This document shows, piece after piece, positions 26,678 through 27,554 of a stretch of 27,554 nt of DNA. The translations under genes were made by a program, and so were the position numbers. The stretch's first letter is position 1. Each line of letters opens with the position of its first letter. This DNA comes from a virus. The stretch covers positions 1-27,554 of IMG/VR virus record IMGVR_UViG_3300012349_000015. The stretch is one strand, 5' to 3'. The notes beneath the pieces are model-generated. The model was not told where the DNA came from, ran no database searches, and worked only from the letters and a program-made list of their open reading frames with translations.

Positions 26678-27554
26678 CTAAACGATGGCCATGTCAACGA
26701 AGCGGGACAGGTGCAGTTGGGCGGCCACGGTGATCGTGTCGGTCGCCCCGTTGCGGTGCTTCTCCACCAGGAAATCCGCCTCCCCCGCCCGGGGGGATTC
26801 CTTGTCGTAGTAGTCGTCTCGGTGCAGCAGGATCACAATGTCGGCGTCCTGCTCCAACGCTCCCGAACCGCGAAGGTCCGCCAGCGATGGCCGCTTGTCG
26901 GCGCGCTGCTCCGGGCCGCGGTTCAACTGGCAGACGGCCACCATCACCACGTCGAGTTCTTTCGCCAGCAACTTGAGCGACCGGCTGATCTGCCCGGTCT
27001 GCTCCTGGGTCGTCTCCCGGCCGGTGCCCTTCGCTGCGGTCACCAGTTGGAGGTAGTCGACCACCACCAACTTCAGGCCGTGCTGGCGTTTGATCCGCCG
27101 GCAGCGTGCCCGGATGTCAGCCACCGTCAACCCGGGGGCGGTGTCGATCCACAGCGGGGCGTCCTCGGTGTCGCCGGCCATCCGCGCGATGCGGGACCAG
27201 TCCTGATCGTCGAGGTTTCCGGTGCGGACCGAGTCGAGCGGCACCCGGGCGCCGGCCGAGATCAGCCGCCGGGCGATTTCGTCCTGGGCCATCTCCAGGG
27301 AGAACGCCACGGTCGGTTGCCTGCCGCTCCCGCGGAAGCTGAACGCGGTTGCGGCCACGAGGTCGCCGGAGGCTGCCACACTTTTTCCCATGCCAGGTCG
27401 TCCGGCCACCAGCACCAATTGGCTGGTCCGCAGACCGCCACCGAGGAGCCGGTCCAGGTCGGCGAAGCCGGTCGGCAGCACATCCGTCGAGGTCTCCCCA
27501 TCGCCGTCGCGCTCGATGGCGTTCAACGTCACCGGCAGGATGTCCCGCCACGCC
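26678..27554 (-). CDS. dnaB: DnaB-type replicative helicase, C-terminal RecA domain (5' end outside window)
   Basis: The frame is open to the right edge (AWRDILPVTLNAIERDG), so the true start lies beyond it; the GTG at 27532 has no ribosome site. The domain begins TGFADLDRLLGGGLRTSQLV and carries Walker A GRPGMGKS, FSLEMAQDEIARRL, Walker B LVVVDYLQL, the QISRSLKLLAKELDVVMVAV segment with the sensor QLNRGPEQR, DLRGSGALEQDADIVILLHR, and the C-terminal beta strands. These are all DnaB-family motifs in order. It unwinds phage DNA ahead of the fork as a hexamer. The N-terminal primase-binding domain cannot be judged. A Thr in the usual GKT is replaced by Ser, which is tolerated. Confidence 0.92.
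   Translation of the reverse strand, partial: AWRDILPVTLNAIERDGDGETSTDVLPTGFADLDRLLGGGLRTSQLVLVAGRPGMGKSVAASGDLVAATAFSFRGSGRQPTVAFSLEMAQDEIARRLISAGARVPLDSVRTGNLDDQDWSRIARMAGDTEDAPLWIDTAPGLTVADIRARCRRIKRQHGLKLVVVDYLQLVTAAKGTGRETTQEQTGQISRSLKLLAKELDVVMVAVCQLNRGPEQRADKRPSLADLRGSGALEQDADIVILLHRDDYYDKESPRAGEADFLVEKHRNGATDTITVAAQLHLSRFVDMAIV

Noticed and set aside
1-27554. tRNA genes, rRNA or CRISPR arrays
   Set aside because: No cloverleaf-like intergenic sequence with a T-loop pattern and no regularly spaced repeats were seen; most of the window is coding.

Overview
The window is a GC-rich stretch of a temperate tailed-phage genome (siphovirus-like, HK97-type head) from a high-GC actinobacterium. 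Evidence for this is strong G/C third-position bias, many GTG starts, TANNNT -10 boxes placed 6-7 nt before start codons, a canonical head and packaging gene order, a tyrosine integrase and a DnaB-type helicase. The closest host genus cannot be fixed from sequence alone; a Micromonospora- or Streptomyces-like actinomycete is a guess. Almost every gene lies on the minus strand, so the phage reads right to left. Genes are tightly packed, often with ATGA, GTGA or TGATG overlaps.

Layout in transcription order (right to left). 27.55-26.68 kb: DnaB-like helicase, cut by the window edge. 26.7-16.84 kb: about 19 small early or accessory genes of unknown function, many with Cys-x-x-Cys or C-H patterns. 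16.3-15.3 kb: tyrosine integrase, with a divergent small zinc-ribbon gene (plus strand) and a probable control or attP region between them. 15.3-12.7 kb: an endonuclease VII-like HNH protein, small membrane proteins, a leaderless operon with a palindromic operator, and small ribbon-helix-helix and helix-turn-helix proteins. 12.5-10.5 kb: two-helix membrane protein, small beta-rich protein, papain-like cysteine protease, and a plus-strand ribbon-helix-helix gene. 10.4-7.56 kb: nuclease-like protein, small genes, then small and large terminase. 6.9-0 kb: zinc-ribbon protein, portal, MuF-like head protein, an inserted endonuclease VII-like gene, capsid protease/scaffold, DUF2190 decoration protein, and major capsid protein running off the left edge. 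Tail and lysis genes are not in the window.

Three things stand out. (1) A 293-bp, highly structured insert at about 6961-7253 splits a conserved phage gene. It carries the 3' coding tail and right end of an IS200/IS605 TnpB element but no transposase or nuclease gene: an omega-RNA-only relic or miniature element. Removing it with one copy of a flanking TGCTCC restores the host reading frame. (2) A second TnpB-type right end, in the opposite orientation, sits at 16795-16842. It provides the stop codon of a neighbouring phage gene. (3) The large terminase is split by a -1 shift inside its Walker A motif, at an in-phase slippery heptamer GGGAAAA followed by a small hairpin. This is either programmed frameshifting or a one-base deletion.

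The integrase is flanked on both sides by phage genes and no att duplication is visible. This suggests the sequence represents the unintegrated (circular or packaged) phage map, with attP probably near the integrase.
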